Part shown: one piece after another, positions 31,966-42,394 of the stretch
Numbering within the stretch: the first letter of the stretch is position 1
How the letters are laid out: the number at the start of each line of letters is the position of its first letter
Assembly (NCBI GenBank): GCA_012862575.1
Contig: BLSF01000010.1
Location: 434,001 to 498,000, forward strand
DNA: 64,000 nucleotides
Origin: Parietichytrium sp. I65-24A
Taxonomy: Eukaryota; Sar; Bigyra; Thraustochytrida; Thraustochytriidae
Direction of reading: 5' to 3'
Made by a program: the position numbers and the translations under genes
Notes under the pieces: generated by a model
The model's database searches: none
Seen by the model: only the letters and a program-made list of their open reading frames with translations
Told to the model about the DNA's origin: nothing

Positions 31966-32055
31966 AGCTTTCACAGCGAGGTTCCAATGTGCTCCGCGTG
32001 CACGTTCGCTCATGTGTCTGCGCATGAAACGATATCGTTGAACAAGATCAGTTCT

Positions 32056-32079
32056 CGTCACGTGGACGTCTACGTGACG
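32056..32079. repeat. ACGT-rich 24-bp imperfect palindrome
   Basis: Two 12-base arms, CGTCACGTGGAC and GTCTACGTGACG, are inverted repeats with one mismatched pair. The arms contain CACGTG and GACGTC, cores known to bind bZIP or bHLH factors. A second copy is at 32913-32936 in the duplicated segment. It lies between the ARM/RING gene and the sulfotransferase gene. Confidence 0.6.
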
Positions 32080-32468
32080 TGCTGAGACTCGGAGAGGTCT
32101 GGTGGTGATCAAGTGTTATACATAGAGGCATATAGAGGCATACCGAAGGATATACAGGATGTCATATGATGTCATAGGACTCTGGAGTTCTGCGTCTACT
32201 GGTATGGGTTAGTTGTGGCAAGTGCCTAAGTGCCTGTGACTTCATGCGACTTCATGCGAGTTCTGCGACTGTGACGGTGAAGATAGCGCCATTGGCAGAA
32301 TGAGCAGGTGAATAACACCAGCACCATTCCCTCCCTCTCTCTTCGTTCATTCTCGTCTTTATTATCATTAAAAGAAAATACTATAAAAAACCTTCGCATT
32401 CTTGGTCCAATTTTTCGTTTGTTGTCTTGCAGACATAGATGCACAATAAATCACTACTAACATTTAGA

Positions 32469-32869
32469 TCACGGCGCGCCATCAAACGCGAGCATTTGTG
32501 ATATCGGGACCCAAAGGTTGTGCTCGGTGGCGTAGCGATTTAAGCATTCGTATGCACAACCATTGTCGTGCCAGTAGCACTTCACGGATGGTATCATCCC
32601 GCCTTCAGAGTCGTAGACTGGGCAGGCTTTCAATGCTGCTTTCTGATGGGCGTTGAACTTTTGAAGGAGTCTTTCGAAGCGGTGTTTTCCAATGGAAGCG
32701 ATCCATGCATCCATCCGCTTATTCACAATAGAAACAAGTTTGTAGTCCTTGGTGTTCGATTTGCGAAACGTAGTTGCAAAGAAGTTTTGGACTTTAGCGG
32801 ACAATTCCGAGAGGGGAACATGTGGTACAAGTCTCGCGTTCACATTGTGTCCAGCTGTTACATCCTGAA
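32469..32869 (-). pseudogene. Truncated 3' fragment of sulfotransferase
   Basis: Matches codons for the last 130 or so residues of the sulfotransferase at 33334-34689, including the same C-terminus and stop, with a few changes (for example Asn for Asp after TAGH, and Lys for Glu after LSA). It lacks the N-terminal anchor and both PAPS-binding motifs, so it cannot be active. It ends at the ambiguous base 32870. It is a product of the tandem duplication or of misassembly. Confidence 0.85.
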
Positions 32870-32892
32870 NATGATGAAACGGATTGTTAGGA

Positions 32893-33738
32893 CGTTGAAC
32901 AAGATCAGTTCTCGTCACGTGGACGTCTACGTGACGTGCTGAGACTCGGAGAGGTCTGGTGGTCAAGTTGATCAAGTGTTATACATCGAGGCATATAGAG
33001 GCATACCGAAGGATATACAGGATGTTATATGATGTCATAGGACTCTGGAGTTCTGCGTCTACTGGTATGGTTTAGTTGTGGCAAGTGACATCAGAGACAT
33101 TAGTGACTGTGACTTCTGCGACTGTGACGACAGTGAAGATAGCGCCATCGGCAGAATGAGCAGGTGAATAACACCAGCACCATTCCCTCCCTCTCTCTTC
33201 GTTCATTCTCGTTCTTCTCGTCTTTATTATCATTAAAAGAAAATACTATAAAAAACCTTCGCATTCTTGGTCCAATTTTTCGTTTGTTGTCTTGCAGACA
33301 TAGATGCACAATAAATCACTACTAACATTTAGATCACGGCGCGCCATCAAACGCGAGCATTTGTGATATCGGGACCCAAAGGTTGTGCTCGGTGGCGTAG
33401 CGATTTAAGCATTCGTATGCACAACCATTGTCGTGCCAGTAGCACTTCACGGATGGTATCATCCCGCCTTCAGAGTCGTAGACTGGGCAGGCTTTCAATG
33501 CTGCTTTCTGATGGGCGTTGAACTTTTGAAGGAGTCTTTCGAAGCGGTGTTTTCCAATGGAAGCGATCCATGCATCCATCCGCTTATTCACAATAGAAAC
33601 AAGTTTGTAGTCCTTGGTGTTCGATTTGCGAAACGTAGTTGCAAAGAAGTTTTGGACTTCAGCGGACAATTCCGAGAGGGGAACATGTGGTACAAGTCTC
33701 GCGTTCACATCGTGTCCAGCTGTTACATCCTGAACTTT
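32893..33738. repeat. Partial tandem duplication, copy B
   Basis: The copy still joined to the intact sulfotransferase gene. Differences from copy A include a GAGACATTAGTGACTGTG variant near 33094 and a longer TTCTCGTTCTTCTCG run near 33205. Confidence 0.85.
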
Positions 33739-34689
33739 TGAAGTGCTCACTTTACTTGGATTATACAGCATATCCCCGAGAGACAGATTCAAGTGATCGG
33801 CTAACAGGATAAGAAATTCATGGAGACGCTCGAAGCGGCCAATAAACTTGACATCCCTAAACACCGAGGGATTCCTGAGTCCGTAATATTCCCACTGCTG
33901 GTCCTTGCAGCGAGCGGTGGAAGCGAAGTTTATAATTGCCTCGTCTGTCACTTCCTCGTGCATCCGTGTTGCGTGAAAATGAAAGAACTCTGAGAGGCAT
34001 CGCTCCGCTGGGTCACGCACGATAGTCCAAGCAAAGACAGGGTGCCGCCGATGGAAGAGCCGTGAAGGAAGTTTCGCTGGAGACGTATGAGTGGCGAATA
34101 TATTCGGCTCTGAAGATGCTTCGACGGCCCCCCCGTCACACTCGCTACAAGAGACACCGTAGCGAGCTGCAATCCTTCTCGCGATTCCACCGGTGGTGCT
34201 CGATGCGACCTTGACGCCTTTGATGAAAACGATATTAAATCCAAAACACATGCCTGGAGCAGGCGAGGTTTCTTTATGGTGTGGCCAGCCCGCCGGGCAT
34301 GGCACCAGAGGGAGCCCGCTGGGCAGAGAATCTGCTAACACTTTGGGACTGGAGATCGAAATGACATCACCGCCAGCCACCTGCAGCGGCGTTGGAGCCT
34401 GTGTCTGCTCTTTTACACGCTCTTCCTCCTCGTACGAATCCTCATTCTCTCCGAAGGCAGTATCAGAACTTGGTTGCTCCACCTCCGCCTGGTGCCCTAC
34501 GAGCTCGCCTTCGTCGGCAGGGCTAAGCCCTCCGACTTGGTTTCCACGGCCAAGTGCGGCGTCTAAAATGGAGGGATCCCACGACACAAAGAGTACGAGA
34601 AACACGAAGCCCAAGACCGCTCCGCCTAAAGAGAGCCACTTCTGCGCTGTGTTCTTCTTGTCGCTCCTGTCCTCATCTTCAAACTCCAT
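33334..34689 (-). CDS. Golgi-type carbohydrate sulfotransferase, paralogue 1
   Basis: Type II membrane sulfotransferase expected to move sulfate from PAPS to glycans in the Golgi lumen. Single exon, 451 residues from the ATG at 34689; the longer frame starts at GTG. One transmembrane anchor lies at about 18-37 (WLSLGGAVLGFVFLVLFVSW). A Glu/Gln-rich stem follows. The catalytic part has IKGVKVASSTTGG near residue 155, fitting the 5'-phosphosulfate-binding loop, and TIVRDPAERCLSEF near 223, fitting the 3'-phosphate-binding motif. This layout matches the Sulfotransfer_2 family (heparan or chondroitin type). Cys-rich ends suggest disulfides. The gene is paralogous to 35668-37068 and its 3' end is partly duplicated at 32469. 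The glycan target is unknown. Confidence 0.82.
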   Translation of the reverse strand: MEFEDEDRSDKKNTAQKWLSLGGAVLGFVFLVLFVSWDPSILDAALGRGNQVGGLSPADEGELVGHQAEVEQPSSDTAFGENEDSYEEEERVKEQTQAPTPLQVAGGDVISISSPKVLADSLPSGLPLVPCPAGWPHHKETSPAPGMCFGFNIVFIKGVKVASSTTGGIARRIAARYGVSCSECDGGAVEASSEPNIFATHTSPAKLPSRLFHRRHPVFAWTIVRDPAERCLSEFFHFHATRMHEEVTDEAIINFASTARCKDQQWEYYGLRNPSVFRDVKFIGRFERLHEFLILLADHLNLSLGDMLYNPSKVSTSKVQDVTAGHDVNARLVPHVPLSELSAEVQNFFATTFRKSNTKDYKLVSIVNKRMDAWIASIGKHRFERLLQKFNAHQKAALKACPVYDSEGGMIPSVKCYWHDNGCAYECLNRYATEHNLWVPISQMLAFDGAP

Positions 34690-35667
34690 CGTTCTCGTTC
34701 CCTTCTCCCGCCGGCGCGACAACACGATAATACGATACACCGCAGCCCGGACTTGATCCGATGATGCGATTATGATCGCGTATGAAGACTGAGATGTCCC
34801 CACGCACCCACGCACCCACTCACCTGTGCGCGTCTGTCAAGCGACTCCGATACACTGGGTCAGAGATCTGTGTTTACAGCGGAGACGGAGCCACCTACTA
34901 AGGGTCACTCATCGTAATCCTATCTTCTCACACATCGAATTTTTGAGATGTTCTCCTTTCACTAACAAAGTTTGTTCAATGAAGTGTTTGTGGAAACATT
35001 TTCTGTTGCTATTTAGATTTCTGGTCTACCAGTTACGACAAGTAGTAGCCTGCTGCGCCGGAACGAAACCCCGTGGCCCTCGTAGTTCCGATGGAGCGAC
35101 ATGGAGCGACAGAGATGGCTGGCTGCCTGCACTAGTACACATTTCGTCCCTCCGAATAAACCAAATTCGCGGCCGTCTACTCACCGGACCTACGCCTCAC
35201 TAGTCGAAACTGACCGGTAAATTATGCGTCCCAGACTTGGTCTAAGACTCTGAAGTGTTAGGAGAGTCGTTAGTCACCGAGTGTATTACGCAACTCCAGG
35301 TGAGTCCCACTTTCATGTGAATTAGTGGCGTAAGGATGGGTGAGAACGACTTTGTTCATTCATGTGCAACAATGAGGTGGCTTTTCTGCAGTTCAATAGT
35401 CTAGGTACCAACCAGGTCAGGCCCTCAGTCTGGGCTGCTCTGCAAGTTTGGTTTGTTGTTGTTTTGAGAGTCGCTACTTAAACTTGTGATTGGTCCGAAA
35501 GGTGATGACGCGGGGTTTCAGGGTTAGCTGTAAGGTAGATTACTGTTCAGTGTGTTTGCTTGGACGAAAGGAATCCCAAGTTGGACTCTATTCTTGGAAC
35601 CGCCTGCATTCTGAGATACGCTTGTCTCGAAACAGGTCGAGCAAGGCCAAGCAGTAATATATATAGA
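34690..35667. other. Intergenic region
   Basis: Between the two sulfotransferase genes. The first 120 bp upstream of 34689 remain similar, in translation, to the same region upstream of 37068, showing that the duplication included the 5' leader. Nothing else is recognised. Confidence 0.6.
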
Positions 35668-37068
35668 TCATGGCCCGCGCGGAATTCCATCAAATTCGGG
35701 CATATCAGATATCGGGACCCAAAGGTTGTGTTCGGTGGCGTAACGATTTAAGCATTCGTATGCACAACCATTGTCGCGCCAATAGCACTTCACCGAGGGA
35801 AGCATCCCACCTTCAGAGTCGTAAACTGGGCAGGCCTGCAATGCAGCTTTCTGATGGGTATTGAAATCTCGAAGGAGTCTGTTGAAGCGGCGTTTTCCAA
35901 TGGAAGCGATCCATGCTTCCATCCGCTTGTTCACAATAGAAACCAAATTGTAGTCCTTGGCGTTCGATCTACGAAACGTGGTCGCAAAGAATCGTTTTAC
36001 TTCAGCGGACATCTCAGAGAGCGGAACATGTGGTACAAGTCTGGCGTCCACATGGTTTACAGCCGTTACATCCTGAACTTGCGAAGTGCTCACTTTACTT
36101 GGGTTATACAGCAGGTCCCCGAAAGACAGATTCAGGTGATTGGCTAAGATGACAAGAAACTCGTGAAGTCGCTCCACGCGGCCGATAAATTCAACACTTC
36201 TAAACACCGAGGGATTCGTGAGACCGTAGTATCGCCACTGCTGGTCCTGGCAGCGAGGGGTAGAGGCGAACCTTATAATGGACTCGTCTGTCACAGTCTC
36301 GTGTTTTCGTGTTGCGACAAAATGAAAGTACTCGGATAGGCATCGCTCCGCAGGATCCCGCACGAGAGTCCACGCGAAGACAGGCTGCTGGCGATGAAAG
36401 AGCCGGAAAGGAAGATTTACTGGAGACGCATGAGAGGCGAATAAGTTTGGCTCTGGAGATGCTCGAGAAGCTGTTGCGTTGCATTCGCTACAAGAGACAC
36501 CATATCGAGCCGAGATCCTTCTCGCGATCCCACCAGAGGTGCTCGACGCGGTCTTGAGACCTTTGATAAACAGAATGTTGAATCCAAAACACATGCTAGG
36601 AGCAGGCATGGTCCCTTGATGGTGTGGCCAGCCGCTCGGGCATGGGACAAGTGGAAGCCCTTCGCCAGGAAGAGAATCTCCTATCTCTTCAGGGGCATTC
36701 AAAGTGGCCTCACTCCCAGCTACCTCCAGCGGAGTTTGAGCCGGTGTCTGTTCTTTTGCAAGCTCTTTCTCTGCGTGCAGATCCTGATTGCCGCCAAAGG
36801 CCGAACCAGTATTTTGTTGCTCCATCTCCACCTCCTTCTGGTCCACCTCCGGAGGGGGCTCCTTCGGCCTTGTCTGGTGCCCTGCGAGCTCGCCTTCCTC
36901 GGCAGGACTAAGCTCATTTTGGCTTTTGCGGCCAAGTTCGGCGTCCACGACGGATGGGTCCCACGACGCCCAAAGTGCGAGAAACGCAAAGCCCAATACT
37001 GCGGCGCCTAAAGAAAGCCATTTGTGAGTTGTCATCTTGCCCCTCCTGGCCGTATCTCGGGACCCCAT
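35668..37068 (-). CDS. Golgi-type carbohydrate sulfotransferase, paralogue 2
   Basis: Close paralogue of the gene at 33334-34689, single exon, 466 residues from the ATG at 37068. It has the same layout: a short basic N-terminus, one transmembrane anchor near 22-42 (WLSLGAAVLGFAFLALWASW), a Glu/Pro/Gln-rich stem longer by about 15 residues, then the PAPS motifs IKGLKTASSTSGG and TLVRDPAERCLSEY. Identity between the two is highest in the C-terminal catalytic half and low in the stem. It lies in tandem and in the same direction as paralogue 1. Likely role is sulfation of secreted or wall polysaccharide; this is inferred from the family. Confidence 0.82.
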   Translation of the reverse strand: MGSRDTARRGKMTTHKWLSLGAAVLGFAFLALWASWDPSVVDAELGRKSQNELSPAEEGELAGHQTRPKEPPPEVDQKEVEMEQQNTGSAFGGNQDLHAEKELAKEQTPAQTPLEVAGSEATLNAPEEIGDSLPGEGLPLVPCPSGWPHHQGTMPAPSMCFGFNILFIKGLKTASSTSGGIARRISARYGVSCSECNATASRASPEPNLFASHASPVNLPFRLFHRQQPVFAWTLVRDPAERCLSEYFHFVATRKHETVTDESIIRFASTPRCQDQQWRYYGLTNPSVFRSVEFIGRVERLHEFLVILANHLNLSFGDLLYNPSKVSTSQVQDVTAVNHVDARLVPHVPLSEMSAEVKRFFATTFRRSNAKDYNLVSIVNKRMEAWIASIGKRRFNRLLRDFNTHQKAALQACPVYDSEGGMLPSVKCYWRDNGCAYECLNRYATEHNLWVPISDMPEFDGIPRGP

Positions 37069-37803
37069 CGTTATCGTTCCCTTCTTCCGTCGGCGCGATA
37101 ACACGTTATATAGACCAGTTCCAAGTCTATTTGGCGAGACAATTTTGACTGCGTACCGATACTGAGGGGTCCCCGCCGCGTACCCTCTCACTTGTGTATC
37201 GTGTTCGTCAGGGAGTGTCTCTGATAAACTAGACCCAGCAACTACTCGCTAAGCTTTGACATAGCGCGTGGAGTCTTTACTTTATGATAGCTGCGGCGGT
37301 AAAGAAGAGATGAATAACTCTTTGCTCACTGACATTCACTGACCGTTGAGGTCACCTTTTTCAAAGTTCCATTAATTCCTCCGTTTGAGGTCATGTTCAT
37401 TGGGAAACAAACAGAAAAAGACCTTTCTTCTTTGGAGCTAAACGAGCTCGAGCGTGGAGTTTGTGTGGTTTGCTTGTGAGTTCCCAGGGCAGAAAGTATC
37501 GACAGCTTTTTATACCTGGAATGAAACCTGAGAGTTCGGAACGCGCAAGTCTGATCGGGTTCCAACAAATTGACGACCTGCAAATTGTTGTAGAGAGCTA
37601 ACAACTGACTGTGAGTCCAGATCGAGGTATACTGCTACTGTTCAAAAGAAGACTCTCGGCCAGTGCCGGTGCAGACGGACTGTGATTGAGAGTGAAGTGG
37701 TGCACCGCTTTGCAACGATTGCGAGACGGGACGGGAGCGGCAGAGCGCAGTTGGCATAGAACGTAGAGGGGTACCGCCGGGACGGTACAGGTGCCGAAAG
37801 AAG
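37069..37803. other. Divergent intergenic region
   Basis: Promoters of sulfotransferase 2 (-) and IFT22 (+). A TGACTGTGAG motif at 37607-37616 lies 188 bp before the IFT22 start. No gene is seen. Confidence 0.55.
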
Positions 37804-38358
37804 ATGGCCTGCAAAGTGTTGCTGATTGGCCCTCAGCAGTCCGGTAAAACGTCCATTGCAAATGCTCTGGCCGGGACAGTGAGCGGGCCTGAAGGCGACG
37901 AGCTCACCTCACTAAGGGGAATGCCGTACAGACCGACAGCGGCTGCGCGCGTGGTGGAGTTTGAAGTGAACTTGTCCGCGGGCCAGTCTCGCAAATGGAA
38001 CGGGGAGAAGAAGGTTGACGTTGAGCTCTGGGACTGCTCTGGGAATACAAAGTTCGAGTCGTGCTGGCCGGCGATTCAGAGGGATACGGATGGCGTGCTT
38101 CTTGTGTACAATGCTGAAAACCCCAGCCATGCGTCCGAGGTGGAGACGTGGTATGAGTGGTTTGTCGAGCGGGCAGGCCTGAAGCCGGACCAGTGCTTGA
38201 TATTTGCGAATGACAGGAACAGCGGGAACGACGATCCTCGTGGGAAACCTCCGAAATCCTTTGATGACTGCGAGTTCTGCTACACCGACGCGGACGATCT
38301 GGAAAAAATACGCAACTCCTTCCAGGACCTCATCGGAGCGATTGGTGGGTTCAAGTGA
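37804..38358 (+). CDS. IFT22: Intraflagellar transport protein 22 / RABL5 (IFT-B subunit)
   Basis: Small Rab-like GTPase of the IFT-B1 complex, which binds the IFT74/IFT81 pair. The single-exon protein has 184 residues, the usual length. The P-loop GPQQSGKTS spans residues 9-17. The switch II region reads ELWDCSGNTKFESCWPA, matching the family's WDCGGD-x-KFESCWPA signature, and VLLVYNAENPSH follows as in RABL5. The usual NKxD guanine motif is replaced by a FANDRN segment, in line with the atypical G4 of this family. No C-terminal prenylation cysteine is present. With IFT43 at 13265 it shows that the organism has IFT machinery. Confidence 0.93.
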   Translation: MACKVLLIGPQQSGKTSIANALAGTVSGPEGDELTSLRGMPYRPTAAARVVEFEVNLSAGQSRKWNGEKKVDVELWDCSGNTKFESCWPAIQRDTDGVLLVYNAENPSHASEVETWYEWFVERAGLKPDQCLIFANDRNSGNDDPRGKPPKSFDDCEFCYTDADDLEKIRNSFQDLIGAIGGFK

Positions 38359-39600
38359 AGTAAACGTGTAGTGTGCCATACCTGAATCAGAACCGACACA
38401 GTCTAGTACAATTAATCAATCAATGAACACCCAATGAACGAAAAAGAATTCGAGCGTATCACGCAGCAAAAATAATGTCACTTGGCAACAATCTTGCTTC
38501 CACGGTCGTCCTTAATTTCATCGCGCACAGACCATCCAAATTTCCCGTCCTTCAGCCCATCCGAATGTAACTGATTATTCCTCATTTAACCCAGCGTTTG
38601 TGTTGATGGATGCTATCGCGCGCTTGCATGGCCGTTCGGCTTCGTTGACGTGAGAAGACGCTCAACTTTTTGTTCTTGCGAGAAGAGAAGAAAACATACA
38701 GCGCCTGGCACGAGCCACTCAAGCTACAAACTCTGGTAGAACTATCTCTCGTAGTAGGTTGCACAGTCACAAAAATGCATCGGCAGCTGTAAAGATTCAT
38801 TCGTTGGTGGTATCACTTGGCAATGGCATTGTTGAATTTCATGTATATTGCACTTGTTCCTTTTGTCTTCAAAAGAGCAGAACATGCGCGCATTGTACTT
38901 TTCGCCAATGCAGGGAGATGACACATGCTAAGCGCTGGTTAAGATGGACATAACCTTTGGTACTCAGTACTCGTACGAGTACTCCTCCTCGTCATTGTTT
39001 TTCGAATTTCGAAAAATTGATCCGTTTCAGCGACTGAAATCCAGAAATCATGATGTTTTTTGAGGTATTTTTAAATAAAAATTTGAAGAATGGATACAGT
39101 TGAATCGGTATGCGGACCTCAACGGTGTATACTTGCCGTTCATCATCCATGATAGTAGTAAATTGACGAGAACGAATCGAGTGAGTGAGGAAGGGAGGGA
39201 GCAGCGATGCCTCGTTTTCAGGAGCCCAACGGAAGGTATGAAGTACTACACACACTCCGGGATGCACGGGGAGTTGCTTCCGTTCAAAATTCGTCAGAAT
39301 TCTATTCCAATCACAATCTCACGTTTCAAGTTTTACTTTTTTAGTTTTTACTACATTCCTTACCGCTGTGTACGCTGGCCCACTCCACAAATCTCTGATC
39401 CGTTGACGCTTTTTCGCCCAGCCCATCAAGCTTTTGAATCTGTCTGCCACGGTATGCACCGGGAGCTGCTGAGCAGAATTACAGGAGAGAATTGATCTCT
39501 GGTGTCGCGCAGAGTGCAGAGTCCAGAGTGCAAACAGACGCAGACGCGCAACGTCGGTACAGCAGAACGTGAGCGCAACGTAGACGGCAAGCTCGGAAGA
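38359..39600. other. Intergenic region
   Basis: About 1.2 kb with no supported gene. Contains GGTACTCAGTAC at 38959-38970 and an overlapping perfect 18-bp palindrome at 38966-38983. Short CAATCAATCAATGAAC runs lie near 38413. ORFs at 39319-40152 (-) are antisense to the scramblase and its leader. Confidence 0.55.
38959..38983. repeat. GGTACTCAGTAC motif fused to an 18-bp palindrome
   Basis: GGTACTCAGTAC (38959-38970) overlaps the perfect palindrome AGTACTCGTACGAGTACT (38966-38983). The stretch is a variant of the recurring intergenic GGTACTSAGTACC motif. Confidence 0.7.
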
Positions 39601-40596
39601 ATGGCTCCTGTGCAGGTGCACCCAGACCCTGAGCTGGCGAAAGGTGAAGTGGCGCAAGTTGACGCCGTGCAAGATGAGATACCGCAGGCCATTCCAGTCC
39701 ATGTGGCTAGCGCGCCAGTCGTACAAGAGATGCGAGCGGGAGATCAACTTCAAGACGCTGGAAACGGAGAGTACTTCTTGACCAGGACTATTCGCGTTGG
39801 GGGCATGTCCGCGTTGCAGGAATCCAATCACTACAAGGTTGTGCAGAAAAGAGAATATATGGAGAGCTTTCTTCAGGGTTGCTCGGCATGTGCAGAGTTC
39901 TCCAACAAGTATGAAGTTCTGGATGGGAAAACTCTTGAACCAGTGATGCACGCTAAGGAAGAGAGCGATTGCCTGACCCGCGGCTGCTGTCATCCATTTC
40001 ACGATGCGAATATCACGTTCTACGACGCGAGGCCCGGAGTTCCAAAAGGAACCGTGGTATTTAGTGGTGTAAAACCATTCAAGTGGTTTCACTGTTTCTC
40101 GATCCAGGATTTCTGCAGAGGAGAGATGACAGTCGTCGATTCCGCTGGCCAAAAAATTGGTCTCTTGAAGGAGAATGCGGTGAACGGATTTGCTCCGAAA
40201 ATGAGCGTCATGGATCGGGACAACAATGTTGTTTCAGAAGTTGTGGGCCCAACTTGCTGCCTTGGCGGATGCACGGAGCTCTGCGCGCCTAACGAGTTCG
40301 TCGCTTTCAAGCCTGACACCTCTGAGTCCATGGGACGAATCCTCAAGGATCCGAAGAGTTGTGAGGAGATTTTCACTGATGCGGATACATATCACGTCTA
40401 CATCAACGAGGATCTCAGTCTGGAACAGCGAGCAAACTTCCTCGCTTCATCAATACTGCTGGATTATATGTTCTTTGAAGGCACATCTCCTGTATCGTGC
40501 AGGCATAACGCTTTGGAAATTAACCTTTGCAATTTACATTGCTGCGGATGCTTCTTCCCAATGAAGCTCGTGTTTCAGGGGAATAACAGCCACTAG
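39601..40596 (+). CDS. Phospholipid scramblase-family protein
   Basis: Member of the scramblase (LURAP1/PLSCR-like) family, which moves phospholipids between bilayer leaflets in a calcium-dependent way in animals. Single exon, 331 residues; the ATG at 39601 is preceded in frame only by a GTG start. The first 85 residues are acidic and unstructured. The conserved tubby-like core includes FLQGCSACAEFSNKYEVLD, then ESDCLTRGCCHPFHDANI, and paired Cys groups at TCCLGGCTELC and CNLHCCGCFFPMK. Cys-rich patches could be palmitoylated. The C-terminal single helix of animal PLSCRs is not obvious; the end is short (LVFQGNNSH). Family membership is good; activity is not established. Confidence 0.78.
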   Translation: MAPVQVHPDPELAKGEVAQVDAVQDEIPQAIPVHVASAPVVQEMRAGDQLQDAGNGEYFLTRTIRVGGMSALQESNHYKVVQKREYMESFLQGCSACAEFSNKYEVLDGKTLEPVMHAKEESDCLTRGCCHPFHDANITFYDARPGVPKGTVVFSGVKPFKWFHCFSIQDFCRGEMTVVDSAGQKIGLLKENAVNGFAPKMSVMDRDNNVVSEVVGPTCCLGGCTELCAPNEFVAFKPDTSESMGRILKDPKSCEEIFTDADTYHVYINEDLSLEQRANFLASSILLDYMFFEGTSPVSCRHNALEINLCNLHCCGCFFPMKLVFQGNNSH

Positions 40597-40924
40597 GTTG
40601 GTCTCCGGACATGCAGACATGATCACTTATTCTTTTTCTGACAACGTTTTCAGGGCGGGAACTCTGTCAAGTTGTACGTGCGCGGTCGTCCATTAATTGA
40701 AGATGGAGTCCCCACTAGCTAGCTTTCCAGGAGAACAAAGCTTCATCTTGTAAACTTCTTCTCGAGATGTAGAAATCCAGCTCTCGTACCTACGCTTTTT
40801 GAGCCAAATAAAGCTTTTATAAGCCCGCTAACATTTCAAAGGACACCAACGTTCCACGTTTTCTTGACAGCTAAATGTCTCTGACTTCCGGCTCCCAAAA
40901 GCAAGCGGATAGACAAAGACGAAA

Positions 40925-40936
40925 GGTACTCAGTAC
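40925..40936. repeat. GGTACTCAGTAC motif
   Basis: Matches 12 of 13 positions of the recurring GGTACTSAGTACC palindrome. It lies about 500 bp upstream of the Dim1 gene. Confidence 0.6.
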
Positions 40937-41230
40937 AACACCATCACATCCATTAGCGAACTCGAGTTTCCACTAGGAGCGCAATCTCGGTTTGAATATC
41001 GATCTGCTACGTATTGACTACCACCTACCACTAATACCCTGCACCCCAATAGTCCTTCTTATCACACCCATATCAATGAGAGTACCTACACTCTGCTAAG
41101 TCTCCTGGGATGAATGGTTGGAGTCGCACTCCAGGTGCACTATTTTTTCAGAGTCCGCGAATGTCTCGCTCGTAATACCCTTTGTATTACGACCTACTCA
41201 TCCCGTCGCGTAAGAGCTCAAGTGTAGAGT

Positions 41231-41262
41231 GTGTTGTTGTTGTTGTTGATTGTTGTTGTTCA
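41231..41262. repeat. TTG trinucleotide microsatellite
   Basis: Two runs of TTG units separated by ATTG, ending about 170 bp before the Dim1 start codon. Seen directly. Confidence 0.85.
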
Positions 41263-41293
41263 ATGTTGAACACCGAATAAGGTGACAGTGTGA

Positions 41294-42394
<1,101 letters not shown>

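Larger units (their letters stand above)
29401..31972 (-). pseudogene. ARM-repeat / RING-finger gene, frame broken
   Basis: Probable E3 ubiquitin ligase gene with at least 17 armadillo-like units of 42-43 residues (core LMQLNAGERIVAAMETHLGN, then ACGALWNLAVNxENxVK), ending in a RING finger. The RING has C-P-V-C, C-G-H, C-K-A-C and C-H-F-C pairs, near 29420-29570. Reading is broken twice. Near 31278 a repeat joint has two extra bases, so the segment 31931-31275 ends at a stop just after five units. An exact 22-bp tandem duplication at 31922-31965 also shifts frame between the upstream unit and the rest. The 29401-31281 segment is open for 626 codons. The 5' end runs into the duplicated region at about 32.0 kb and no clear start is found. 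Either a recent pseudogene or a sequence/assembly error explains this; the long intact portion favours error or very recent damage. Confidence 0.65.
32036..32869. repeat. Partial tandem duplication, copy A
   Basis: Near-identical to 32893-33738 (copy B), with a few substitutions and short indels. The shared segment starts at GTTGAACAAGATCAG and ends at TTACATCCTGAA. It includes the sulfotransferase 3' flank and its last 130 or so codons. The N at 32870 lies right at the end of copy A. Confidence 0.85.
31973..33333. other. Duplicated intergenic region with an ambiguous base
   Basis: Holds two copies of the 3' flank of the sulfotransferase gene and a truncated copy of its 3' end (32469-32869). 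A single N stands at 32870. Apart from the fragment and the repeats listed separately, no gene is seen. Confidence 0.7.

Noticed and set aside
34690-34815. Upstream extension of sulfotransferase 1
   Set aside because: It begins at GTG; the first ATG is 34689 and leads directly into a type II anchor.
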